A stretch of DNA of 64,000 nt, taken from positions 3,224,001 to 3,288,000 of the forward strand of contig NZ_CP109907.1 of NCBI RefSeq assembly GCF_033097525.1, given 5' to 3'. The translations under genes were made by a program, and so were the position numbers. Positions 1 through 12,073 of this stretch are shown in pieces (position 1 is the stretch's first letter; every line of letters starts with the position of its first letter). The stretch is from Sphingobacterium sp. UGAL515B_05. Its GTDB lineage: Bacteria; Bacteroidota; Bacteroidia; Sphingobacteriales; Sphingobacteriaceae. The notes beneath the pieces were generated by a model, which saw only the letters and a program-made list of their open reading frames with translations, did not search any database and was not told the DNA's origin.

Positions 1-1
1 G

Positions 2-1702
2 GTGCAATTGGATCCGGCTACAAAGATGGTGAGTGGAACAGAGACTATTGTGTACACAAACAATAGTCCCGATACATTGAAACGCTTGGCTATCCGATTT
101 GTTAACAATGTGCACAAACCTAATGCGGTACGTGCTGCATACGCTTCGGACGACTACCTGACTTCGGGTCTAAAGATTAAATCGTTTAAATTGAATGGTC
201 AAGTTTACGACGTAAACAGCAAGGACTGGGGAACGGTGAAGTTAGGCGATTTTGGGCAGAAAATCCTTCCGGGAAGCACTGCAACATTGGACATTAGCTG
301 GGAATATCCGTTATCTGTCGAAAGCGACCGTGAAGGGTTGTTGAATACTTCCACCTTTTATTGTGCGTACTCTTATCCGCGTGTGTCTGTATACGACGAT
401 TACAATGGCTGGGATCTTCTGGAACATAATGGCCGACAAGAATTCTACAATGGTTTCAACGATTATCAATTTGAGATATCCGTTCCGAAGAACTTTGTTG
501 TGTGGGCGACAGGTGAATTGACAAATGCGGCTGAGGTACTGCAGAAACCTATTCTGGACCGTTTCGAAAAATCAAAAGTCAGCGATACGCCAATACATAT
601 CGCGACAGATGCCGAAATGAAAGCGGGGAAAGTGACAACACAAGAAGCCTGGAATAAGTGGAAATTCAAAGCAACCTATGTGCCTGATTTTTGTTTCAGT
701 GTGAGTGACAATTATATCTGGGATGGCGGGAGTGTAGATTTGGGAAGTAAGCGCGTGAGTGTGCAGTCAAGCTATGTCGCCGGAACGCCAGATTTTGAAC
801 AATACATTGGTTGGCAGCAATATTGCATTGACTGGTTTTCTAAAAATTGGCCTGGTGTCACCTATCCGTACCCAACAATGACAGCCGTTCAGGGGTTTGC
901 AGATATGGAATATCCGATGATGATTAACGATTCGAGTGTCCCAGATAATCTTGTGGACGCAAGGCAAACAGCGGACCATGAAATTGCACATACCTATTTC
1001 CCTTTTTACATGGGTATCAATGAGACGCGATACGGTTATATGGATGAAGGCTGGGCTACTGCATTGGAATTTTGGATTGGAAATGCGGAGATTGGTGCCG
1101 AAAAAAATAAAGAACTTTTCAAAGATGCCCGTGTAAAGCGCTATATCTTTGACCCCTCTACCGAAGAAGACCAACCCTTGATTACCATGACCTCTCAGTT
1201 GAGTGGTTTAGGGTATGGTAACAATGCCTACATCAAGGCCGCATTGTCTTATATTGCGTTACGGGATTACCTGGGTGATGAACTGTTTAAAAAAGCACTA
1301 CACCATTACATGGAGCTATGGCATGGAAAACATCCGACGCCTTGGGACTTCTTTTACAGCATCAATGCTGGAGCTGGGCAGAATTTAAACTGGTATTGGA
1401 AAAATTGGTATTTCACCAATAATTACATTGACCTTAAGGTGAATGGTTTTAAACAGCTTGCTGGTAAAAATACACTGACGATCACCAATGTCGGGGGATT
1501 TGCAATTCCCTTTGATGTGTTGATTACCTATACGGATGGATCGGTGGAGACAAAACATCAAACTCCGTCAATTTGGCAACACAATGAAAAACAGGTAATC
1601 CTGACTTGGACTTCGACTAAAAAGGTGAAAAATATTACCTTGGACGGCGGCATTTTTATGGATTACACCGCCAAGGACAACAGCTGGGACGTTATTAAAT
1701 AA
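2..1702 (+). CDS. M1-family metallopeptidase, 5' truncated
   Basis: Zinc metallopeptidase of the M1 (gluzincin) family, cut off by the window start, so the first visible GTG is probably not the real start and the signal peptide is not visible. The zinc motif HEIAH lies at about residues 326-330 of the visible part. It is followed after 18 residues by the third ligand in YMDEGWA, which is the HExxH-x18-E spacing of M1 enzymes. The visible N-terminal part resembles the beta-rich M1 N-domain that precedes the catalytic domain. It is likely secreted or anchored in the periplasm and trims peptides from the N-terminus, but the substrate cannot be told. A hairpin follows the stop codon and alkB converges on it from the other strand. 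This is one of two M1-type proteins in the window; the other is the ABC-permease fusion at 36-40 kb. Confidence 0.88.
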   Translation: MQLDPATKMVSGTETIVYTNNSPDTLKRLAIRFVNNVHKPNAVRAAYASDDYLTSGLKIKSFKLNGQVYDVNSKDWGTVKLGDFGQKILPGSTATLDISWEYPLSVESDREGLLNTSTFYCAYSYPRVSVYDDYNGWDLLEHNGRQEFYNGFNDYQFEISVPKNFVVWATGELTNAAEVLQKPILDRFEKSKVSDTPIHIATDAEMKAGKVTTQEAWNKWKFKATYVPDFCFSVSDNYIWDGGSVDLGSKRVSVQSSYVAGTPDFEQYIGWQQYCIDWFSKNWPGVTYPYPTMTAVQGFADMEYPMMINDSSVPDNLVDARQTADHEIAHTYFPFYMGINETRYGYMDEGWATALEFWIGNAEIGAEKNKELFKDARVKRYIFDPSTEEDQPLITMTSQLSGLGYGNNAYIKAALSYIALRDYLGDELFKKALHHYMELWHGKHPTPWDFFYSINAGAGQNLNWYWKNWYFTNNYIDLKVNGFKQLAGKNTLTITNVGGFAIPFDVLITYTDGSVETKHQTPSIWQHNEKQVILTWTSTKKVKNITLDGGIFMDYTAKDNSWDVIK

Positions 1703-1710
1703 CCCGATCG

Positions 1711-1748
1711 ATCGTGTCAGCCTTTATGTTTGAAAAGGTTGACACGAT
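1711..1748. terminator. Hairpin between convergent M1 peptidase and alkB genes
   Basis: Stem of 15 pairs with one G-T wobble: arm ATCGTGTCAGCCTTT at 1711-1725 pairs with AAAGGTTGACACGAT at 1734-1748 around an 8-nt loop. It lies between two convergent stop codons and so could serve both genes. There is no long T-run, so intrinsic termination is less certain than for other hairpins in the window. Confidence 0.5.
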
Positions 1749-1823
1749 TGGTGACTGAATGCTGTTGAAGTCTGCCTACAACTAGGTGTCCATTCCTGTA
1801 AGCCTTACCCTGGGGCTGTAAGA

Positions 1824-2435
1824 TTACAGCTGATCGATGCTTCGAAATGTCAGATTAATTCGTGCACTGAACACCTTTTTTGTCGGTGGAAGCCGATGCA
1901 ACCAATACGTTTGTGTAAGACCTTTCATCACCAATAAACTTCCATGGCCCAAGATGATGTCTATTTTTTCTTTGCTCGTTTTATGTTTAAAGGCAAACTT
2001 TCGTTCAGCACCAAAGCTTAAAGAAGCAATTGCTCCATTTTTTTTGAGGTCTTTTTCACCGTCACTGTGCCAGGCCATTCCTTCGTCGCCATTGTGATAA
2101 AGATTCAACAGACAGGAATTATACGTCTCCTGTGTTTGTTGTTCGGCAATCTTTTTCAGTTCAAGAAGTTCCTTTGTCCAGGGAAGCGCCCTTTTAGTGG
2201 TGTTGGAATAGCTATATTCGAAAGCCTGGTCGCCATACCAAGCCACTTTTCGTTTGGTGACGATTTCGTTTCCAAAAATAATGGCACGGTCATTTACCCA
2301 TTCGATCGAGTCCATGAGTCTATCAAAATAGTGGTTTGCTTCCTGTGGAGGTAGTATTTTACCATAATAATTGACAGTCCCATCGTAAGGGAGTAGATTT
2401 CTATTGCCATCGAAGAGATTGTCGAAAAGTTCCAT
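1824..2435 (-). CDS. alkB: AlkB-like 2-oxoglutarate/Fe(II) dioxygenase (alkylated-DNA repair)
   Basis: 203-residue 2-oxoglutarate- and Fe(II)-dependent dioxygenase of the AlkB family, which removes methyl groups such as 1-methyladenine and 3-methylcytosine from DNA or RNA by oxidative demethylation. The iron ligands are visible as HSD in AWHSDGEKDL and the later His in YWLHRLPP. The 2-oxoglutarate-binding arginines lie in the C-terminal RINLTFR. The length is normal for bacterial AlkB. It sits 22 bp downstream of the ada-like gene on the same strand, so the two probably form one alkylation-response operon as in other bacteria. The ATG start at 2435 leaves no overlap with the upstream gene. 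Confidence 0.88.
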   Translation of the reverse strand: MELFDNLFDGNRNLLPYDGTVNYYGKILPPQEANHYFDRLMDSIEWVNDRAIIFGNEIVTKRKVAWYGDQAFEYSYSNTTKRALPWTKELLELKKIAEQQTQETYNSCLLNLYHNGDEGMAWHSDGEKDLKKNGAIASLSFGAERKFAFKHKTSKEKIDIILGHGSLLVMKGLTQTYWLHRLPPTKKVFSARINLTFRSIDQL

Positions 2436-2457
2436 GTTATCGTATTGTGTGTGTTTA

Positions 2458-3294
2458 CTAAATAGCCGTATGCAAAGTCTCCCATCCGATCATCGCTGTT
2501 TTCCGCATTGGATCCCATCGGTAACCACCAAATATACCGCTGTTTTGTATAACACGGTGACAGGGGATAAGGTAAGCTATCGGATTGCTTCCAACAGCTG
2601 TGCCGACAGCACGGGAAGCCTTGGGGTTTCCGATTTGAGAAGCGATAGCACCGTAAGTGCTTAATTTACCCATAGGGATTTTTAATAAAGCTTCCCAGAC
2701 TTTCAATTGAAAATCAGTGCCTTTTAAATGTAATTTTACCTGACGGATATCTTTATCTTGGGGATTTAATGCGCTGAGTGCATTCTCATGCATGCTGTTC
2801 CCCTGTTGTAGGTATGTTGCGTTCGGAAATCGTTGCTGAAGAGCGTCAAAAGCTGTTATGTTATCATCCGCGTAGGCAATATGACAAATACCTTTTGAGG
2901 TGGATGCAATTAGCATTGTGCCGAATAAGCTCTGATAATACGCGTAGGAAATCAATAAATTGGAGCCTTCATTTTTATATTCAGCCGGAGTCATCCCCTC
3001 AATGTTGATAAATAGTTCATGAAGTCTACTGCTGCTGGAAAGGCCAAGCTGGAATGTTGTTTCAGCAATGTTATTTTCCTTAAGCAATGATTTTGCATAA
3101 TTTATACTTACGTACTGTAAGAATTTCTTGGGGCTTGTACCTGCCCATGCGGTAAACATGCGTTGAAAATGAGCTTCACTCATGTAAACATGAGAAGCGA
3201 TCTGACCCAATGTAGGTTGAGACTTAAAGTTTTCCTGTAAGAAATGTATGGCCTTGGCGATACGTTGAAAATCTACTTCTTGTTGAATAGTCAT
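2458..3294 (-). CDS. ada: Ada-type fusion: AraC-like HTH plus O6-methylguanine-DNA methyltransferase
   Basis: 278-residue protein with an AraC-type DNA-binding domain in residues 1 to about 100 and an O6-alkylguanine-DNA alkyltransferase domain in the C-terminal 170 or so. The suicide acceptor cysteine is in PCHRVI, at about residue 245, followed by the family motif GGYRW. The protein begins directly at the HTH and lacks the N-terminal zinc/phosphotriester-repair domain of E. coli Ada. How it senses methylation, or whether it acts as a regulator at all, is therefore open. It probably repairs O6-methylguanine by transferring the methyl group to itself. It lies just upstream of alkB in the same direction. 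Confidence 0.88.
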   Translation of the reverse strand: MTIQQEVDFQRIAKAIHFLQENFKSQPTLGQIASHVYMSEAHFQRMFTAWAGTSPKKFLQYVSINYAKSLLKENNIAETTFQLGLSSSSRLHELFINIEGMTPAEYKNEGSNLLISYAYYQSLFGTMLIASTSKGICHIAYADDNITAFDALQQRFPNATYLQQGNSMHENALSALNPQDKDIRQVKLHLKGTDFQLKVWEALLKIPMGKLSTYGAIASQIGNPKASRAVGTAVGSNPIAYLIPCHRVIQNSGIFGGYRWDPMRKTAMIGWETLHTAI

Positions 3295-3361
3295 GATTGT
3301 TCATTTAATTTATACAAAGTTGCTAATAAGAAGAAGTCTTTAAAATCCGATTTATGCTAAA

Positions 3362-3661
3362 TTAAATGTTGGATGAAGGAGATTTGTCCGAATGACCTAA
3401 GGATTTATCTGGTGCGACTAGATCACGGATCAGTTGTTTGAGTTCTTTTATTTCGGGGAATCGACCGGCTCTTTTTCGATCGAATATCTCCTTATCCGCT
3501 ACCCGTACTGTATAACGGCCTGCAATTTCGCTGGGGACCAGCATCACTCCATGGATCTCATCCGTGAACGAACTCAGTACCTCCTGCGCCATATAGGCGG
3601 CGCGCAGCATCCAATTGCATTTTGGACAATATTCAATTTCAATAACAGGTTTTGTTGCCAT
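3362..3661 (-). CDS. SelT/SelW/SelH (Rdx) family CxxC protein
   Basis: 99-residue protein of the Rdx family, small thioredoxin-like proteins related to selenoproteins W, T and H. The redox motif is near the N-terminus as YCPKCNW (C12-x-x-C15), using cysteine where animal homologues carry selenocysteine. The family is thought to act in thiol redox chemistry, but its bacterial role is unknown. It stands alone between the ada gene and the DOPA-dioxygenase-like gene, both on the same strand with gaps of 67 and about 200 bp. The last residues (SDKSPSSNI) are poorly structured. Confidence 0.8.
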   Translation of the reverse strand: MATKPVIEIEYCPKCNWMLRAAYMAQEVLSSFTDEIHGVMLVPSEIAGRYTVRVADKEIFDRKRAGRFPEIKELKQLIRDLVAPDKSLGHSDKSPSSNI

Positions 3662-3786
3662 GGGTTAAGTTCAAGTACGTTGTTTTTGTTTCAAACAAAT
3701 TTATCAATCCTAGCGCTGCAATCCTAACGCTTTTTGTCATGGAAATTTCGAGATTATTTCCAGGCTCAGCGGAGTCCTGTATACAA

Positions 3787-3832
3787 CCAGCCCATTCCAT
3801 TGGCCTTGTTCTCGGTTAATGGAATGGGCTGG
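3787..3832 (-). terminator. Strong hairpin downstream of the DOPA-dioxygenase-like gene
   Basis: A perfect 15-bp inverted repeat (CCAGCCCATTCCATT at 3787-3801 and its complement at 3818-3832) with a 16-nt loop, 35 bp past the stop codon of the minus-strand gene at 3868-4752. It lacks a marked T-run, but it is the only strong structure there and probably ends transcription before the SelT-like gene. Confidence 0.55.
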
Positions 3833-3867
3833 TATTGTTGGATATTCCTGATAGGTATGCTGGAGGC

Positions 3868-4752
3868 TTAACCGATTTTCAAAGAAGTCATGGTCAGCGA
3901 TCCAGCCACTGAATTGTCGTTGAAGAGAAACAACTCATCATTTTTCTCCTGTAAACCCAAGGTATAGATTAAAGGGAGGTAATGTTCAGGCGTTGGAATT
4001 GCCAAGTCGAACTCTTTGCCTTGTTTTCTGAAATCTATGAGCGCTTGATGGTTGCCATTCTGAATAAATTTCTTCATTTTTTCATTGGCTATAGTAGCCC
4101 ATTCATACGCATAGCCTGCCGTATCGAGTTTGTCCCAGGCGACCATCCGTAAGTTGTGCACCATATTACCGCTACCGATAATGAGTACACCTTTTTTTCT
4201 TAGCGCGTTTAATTGCTGTGCGATCTCATAATGGTATGCTGCAGGCTGTGTGTAATCGATGCTCATTTGAATAATAGGAACGTCTGCATCAGGGTATAGA
4301 TGTTTGACGACAGACCATGATCCATGGTCCAGCCCCCATTTGTCGTCGAGGTGAACGTCTGTTTTGCTGACAATGCGCTGTGTTTCTAAAGCGAGTGCCG
4401 GGCTGCCTGGAGCTGGGTATTGGACATCAAATAATGCCTGAGGAAAGCCGCCAAAGTCATGAATGGTGGCGGGATGCTCCATCGCTGTGACAAATGTTCC
4501 ACGTGTTTCCCAGTGTGCCGAGACAACAAGAATCGCCTTCGGTTTTTCGAAAGTTTGGCCAATTTTTTTGAATCCCCGGACAAATTCGTTGTCCTCTATG
4601 GCGTTCATGGGACTTCCATGTCCTAAAAATAAGACTGGAAATTTGTCCGTTGCCTCCAGTTCCTCGGAAAATTTATATAAAGAGTTTGCTTTATGAGCTA
4701 CTCCAGCTAATGGTAATGTTGCCATAATTTTAATAAAATCCTTTCTACGCAT
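3868..4752 (-). CDS. ygiD: YgiD-like extradiol dioxygenase (DODA-type)
   Basis: 294-residue member of the class III extradiol ring-cleavage dioxygenases related to 4,5-DOPA dioxygenase (YgiD in E. coli). Conserved histidines expected to bind the metal are visible in LGHGSPMNAI, SAHWET, HPATIHDFGG and PTPEHYLPL. Compared with cytosolic YgiD it carries about 30 extra N-terminal residues beginning MRRKDFIKIM and followed by a short hydrophobic stretch. This resembles a twin-arginine export signal, so the protein may be periplasmic. The natural substrate in this organism is unknown. It is probably monocistronic, with a hairpin downstream and an AraC regulator upstream on the same strand. Confidence 0.83.
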   Translation of the reverse strand: MRRKDFIKIMATLPLAGVAHKANSLYKFSEELEATDKFPVLFLGHGSPMNAIEDNEFVRGFKKIGQTFEKPKAILVVSAHWETRGTFVTAMEHPATIHDFGGFPQALFDVQYPAPGSPALALETQRIVSKTDVHLDDKWGLDHGSWSVVKHLYPDADVPIIQMSIDYTQPAAYHYEIAQQLNALRKKGVLIIGSGNMVHNLRMVAWDKLDTAGYAYEWATIANEKMKKFIQNGNHQALIDFRKQGKEFDLAIPTPEHYLPLIYTLGLQEKNDELFLFNDNSVAGSLTMTSLKIG

Positions 4753-4862
4753 TTGATATGATGTGGCTGCGTCAATTTTTATTACAAAGGTAGGGGATGG
4801 GCTTAGCTAGGCGGTATCATTATCCTGTCAATCTGTTGTACTATTCGGAAATCTGTTGTACG

Positions 4863-5696
4863 CTATTCGGAAATAAGTTTTTGGATTTCATTTCTAAATT
4901 CCGAAGGCGTCATGCCTGCTTTCTTTTTGAAGACATTGGTAAAGTAGGCTTTATCTTGGTAGCCGAGTTCAAAACCAATTTCCGAGATCGTTTTAGTTGT
5001 TGTCAACAAGAGGTTTTTTGCTTCAATAAGTTTCCGTGTTTCGATAATCTCAGAAACGCTTTGTTGTAATATGCTCTGACAAATTAAATTTAGGTTTCGT
5101 GTCGACATAAAAAGCTTCTCCGCGTAAAAATTAACGCCTTCGGGACGGCGGTAGTTCTCTTCCAGTATAGAGAGAAAGCTTGTGAACGTTGTACTCTGAT
5201 TTTTCAATTGCTGTTGGCTGTCTGGAAATTGCCTTTTCCGTTCAGATTCAATCATGGTAAAGATGGTGCTCAATAGCTGCTTGATAACCGCATAGTCTAC
5301 GCTATTTTGTGAGCATTCCTGTTGCATTAGCTCACACAAGACGATCAATCGGCCAAAGCAGTTGGGGCTGGCGAAGGTCAATGTCGCATTTTCATGAAAG
5401 TGGGCGTAGAGCTGGAAAGTCGTTTCGGGGATAAATTCACTTTTAAATCGAACGACCCAAAATTCAATGTTATTATTATGCAAAAGAGGTTTGACGCGGT
5501 GGGTTTTGCCCTGTGTGACAAAACTTATAAATGGAGCGGTGTAGGTTTTTGTTTTAAAATCGATAAAATGTTCGAGTTTTCCTGCCACACCAATAATCAA
5601 TTCCTCGAAATCATGTTGATGTATTTCGTTTTTGGATTGTTGTATGCGCAGTGCCTCGTCGGCGTCAACTTTGTAAATTTTGAAAAGTCCGTTCAA
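4863..5696 (-). CDS. AraC-family transcriptional regulator, TTG start
   Basis: 277-residue regulator with an N-terminal cupin-like ligand domain (residues about 20-130, including HQHDFEELIIGVAG) and a C-terminal pair of AraC helix-turn-helix motifs. The second HTH shows the usual IGFELGYQDKAYFTNVFKK and GMTPSEFR signature. No in-frame ATG is found near the N-terminus; the most plausible start is the TTG at 5694-5696, so the exact start is uncertain. The neighbours give no clear target. The gene faces away from the rRNA operon. Confidence 0.8.
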   Translation of the reverse strand: MNGLFKIYKVDADEALRIQQSKNEIHQHDFEELIIGVAGKLEHFIDFKTKTYTAPFISFVTQGKTHRVKPLLHNNNIEFWVVRFKSEFIPETTFQLYAHFHENATLTFASPNCFGRLIVLCELMQQECSQNSVDYAVIKQLLSTIFTMIESERKRQFPDSQQQLKNQSTTFTSFLSILEENYRRPEGVNFYAEKLFMSTRNLNLICQSILQQSVSEIIETRKLIEAKNLLLTTTKTISEIGFELGYQDKAYFTNVFKKKAGMTPSEFRNEIQKLISE

Positions 5697-6175
5697 AATA
5701 AGGAAAATTTTAATTTGCTATTTACGAATATACGGTTTCATTTACATTTTGTTTGTCAAAGACCATTTGGCTTTTCATATTGATATTTTGCTTGTTTCAG
5801 CGGCAGTTTTGACAAAGAGGGGAGGCCTGTTGTTGCGTTGCTTAGGCTCAAATTGTATACTGATTTGTAATTAACAGCAGTATAGCACCGTTTTAACAGG
5901 GGGTTAATAGGGCTTGTACCCCTGCTAACCCCCTGTTAACCCCCTGTTATCCCCCTGTAATACCCCTGCAAATTATTAACAAAAATTAAACGAAATGGAT
6001 AATAGATCCAGTGCGAAGCCTGCCTCCATACGCTATAGGATGACCTGGGTTCTGTGAATGGCCCAATCTGGCGGCCGGATCAGCCATTCCAGCCCTCCGA
6101 CCACCTGTTTTGCAAAAAGAATCGTGCACCGTTACAGGCAGTTAAGGGAAAAATGAAATAAATAAGAACAAAAGG
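5697..6175. other. Gene-free region upstream of the rRNA operon
   Basis: No convincing protein gene or known RNA was found between the AraC gene and the rRNA promoters. The notable content is the repeat array at 5891-5970, annotated separately. The rest (about 5990-6150) is of mixed composition with no recognised signal. Confidence 0.7.
5891..5970. repeat. Array of about five 11-bp repeats with an inverted copy
   Basis: Five consecutive units with an 11-bp period (consensus close to AACCCCCTGTT) run from about 5916 to 5970; the two central units at 5927-5937 and 5938-5948 are identical. An inverted copy, TTAACAGGGGGTTA at 5893-5906, is the exact reverse complement of 5926-5939. The period is close to one helical turn, which would place each unit on the same DNA face. 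It ends about 230 bp before the first rRNA promoter. Function is unknown. Confidence 0.75.
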
Positions 6176-6208
6176 CTTGGAAGTTTGTTCCTAAACTCCC
6201 TATCTTTG
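6176..6208 (+). promoter_or_regulatory. rRNA operon promoter P1
   Basis: The -7 element TATCTTTG at 6201-6208 matches the Bacteroidota consensus TAnnTTTG, with a CTTG that could serve as the -33 element at 6176-6179, about 21 bp upstream. It lies about 430 bp before the 16S gene. Confidence 0.6.
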
Positions 6209-6361
6209 CACCACTCCGCAAGGGAGGGACGGTTACCACGAAAGAGGGAATCATGAAAAAAGAAGGGTTTAAGAGAAGTCTGGCAGGATCTAAAATCCCG
6301 CTCAGTTTATTTTAAACGCGGAAATCGAAAAAAGGGGAAAGAAAAAAAACTTAAAAAAGTT

Positions 6362-6392
6362 TTTGGAAGTTCAGAAAAGATTTCTACCTTTG
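6362..6392 (+). promoter_or_regulatory. rRNA operon promoter P2
   Basis: TTTG at 6362-6365 and TACCTTTG at 6385-6392, with a 19-bp spacer, match the Bacteroidota vegetative promoter closely. It is followed by about 245 bp of leader before the 16S gene, and forms a tandem promoter pair with P1. Confidence 0.75.
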
Positions 6393-6483
6393 CAGTCCCA
6401 ACGGAAACGAAGGGAAAAACAAAACGATAAAGAGTGGCGCAATGCCCATCGGAATAAAGCGGATACGGAAGTTGAAGCGACAA

Positions 6484-6500
6484 AGTTCTTTAAGAAAACA
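6484..6500 (+). promoter_or_regulatory. Putative boxA-like element in the 16S leader
   Basis: AGTTCTTTAAGAAAAC in the leader resembles the rRNA antitermination boxA (TGCTCTTTAACA in E. coli). A similar AGTTCTTTGACA recurs at 8496-8507, ahead of the 23S gene. The assignment rests on this resemblance and the repeated position only. Confidence 0.45.
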
Positions 6501-6637
6501 CAATCATGTAAGCGTGACGAGTAGACAAACGAAAGTCATGAACAAATTCAAGTAATTCGTTCAATTCGATCCAAGATCAGAGATATAAAAAAAGAATTCT
6601 GATTATTATAAATAGTTGGAATCAAAAACTTCATTTT

Positions 6638-8169
<1,532 letters not shown>

Positions 8170-8287
8170 AGAGTATCGAAGATCGGTGCTCGTCGCGTTA
8201 CATATGATTGCAGAAGAAAAAACATCAGAAGAAAGTGCCCGCCCCTAAGGGAGCAGGACCGAGAGAAAGAGATGAACAAGATAAGCT

Positions 8288-8361
8288 AGTCCCGTAGCTC
8301 AGTTGGTTAGAGCACTACACTGATAATGTAGGGGTCAGCAGTTCAAATCTGCTCGGGACTA
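8288..8361 (+). tRNA. tRNA-Ile (anticodon GAT)
   Basis: A 74-nt cloverleaf in the 16S-23S spacer. The acceptor stem AGTCCCG pairs with CGGGACT, followed by discriminator A; the anticodon stem CTACA/TGTAG encloses the loop CTGATAA, giving anticodon GAT; the T-arm has GTTCAAATC. CCA is not encoded. Ile then Ala in the spacer is the common arrangement in Bacteroidota. Confidence 0.96.
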
Positions 8362-8372
8362 CGAAAACGTTT

Positions 8373-8446
8373 GGGGAATTAGCTCAGCTGGCTAGAGCAC
8401 CTGCCTTGCACGCAGGGGGTCAACGGTTCGAATCCGTTATTCTCCA
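8373..8446 (+). tRNA. tRNA-Ala (anticodon TGC)
   Basis: A 74-nt cloverleaf 11 nt after tRNA-Ile. The acceptor GGGGAAT pairs with ATTCTCC, then discriminator A; the anticodon stem CCTGC/GCAGG encloses the loop CTTGCAC, giving anticodon TGC; the T-arm has GGTTCGAATC. It is cotranscribed with the rRNAs. Confidence 0.96.
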
Positions 8447-8674
8447 CATCTCCGGGGAAGTATATAGCGATATACTTCATCTATACCGGAAAAAGAGTTC
8501 TTTGACATATTGAAAGAGAAAAAAAATTACAAGAGAAGACAACAGTATAGAGACAATACGTGTATGTGTTCGATGTAGAGAGGAGACCCTCGGTGAATGC
8601 CGAACGAATCTTTACGTAGCATACGGGTATATATATCAAAAGCAGCCGCATAGTAGCAAAAGGCTATGCCGGTG

Positions 8675-11555
<2,881 letters not shown>

Positions 11556-11679
11556 GCAGACAGACACTGTTGTCTTCCTCTTTAATTTTTGAAACATACA
11601 GGAAACGAACCTCTTTCAATACATATGTCAGTTGGCATGATACATGATAGAATATCATAGATCATGCCAATAAAGATTT

Positions 11680-11790
11680 TTAGGTGCCTATATCGGCGGT
11701 GTCTACCTCTTCCCATTCCGAACAGAGCAGTCAAGCCCGCCAGAGCCGATGGTATTGCCGTAACAGGTGGGAGAGTAGGTCGGTGCCTTT
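11680..11790 (+). rRNA. rrf: 5S ribosomal RNA
   Basis: About 110 nt. The terminal helix is formed by AGGTGCC at 11682-11688 and GGTGCCT at 11782-11788. Internal hallmarks are CCCATTCCGAACAG and the GGGAGAGTAGGTCGG 3' region. It lies about 125 nt after the 23S gene, and a rho-independent terminator follows. Confidence 0.93.
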
Positions 11791-11799
11791 TTTTACACG

Positions 11800-11840
11800 G
11801 AAGCCCTTGCTGGAAACAGTCAAGGGCTTCTTTCGTTTGG
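11800..11840 (+). terminator. rRNA operon terminator
   Basis: Hairpin GAAGCCCTTG / CAAGGGCTTC (11800-11809 and 11821-11830) followed by TTTCGTTT, directly after the 5S gene and a T-run. The sequence from here to 12073 holds no recognisable gene. Confidence 0.8.
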
Positions 11841-12073
11841 ATACTTCCATGGCCATTACACTTCGGCCACTGACCATCACTGCCTATCCTCCGACTATCG
11901 GTTATCGCAGCACAGGACCGTCGGTGAGCCCTGTCCATCGGCAGCTGTTCCGAAACCGCCGCTATCCTGCAACATTATTATTGGACAATCGTTTGCATTC
12001 CATAATCCCTTTTTTACTTCGATTTACTATTGTATTATTGTTATGTTAATTTAATGCATTATAAATCATACGC

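Noticed and set aside
5916..5970. Possible CRISPR-like array
   Set aside because: Units of 11 bp without spacers; far too short for CRISPR and no cas genes nearby.
6253..6315. Small frame MKKEGFKRSLAG... between the two rRNA promoters
   Set aside because: Only 20 codons, no ribosome-binding signal or known homologue; listed as a side note to the promoter pair, not as a gene.
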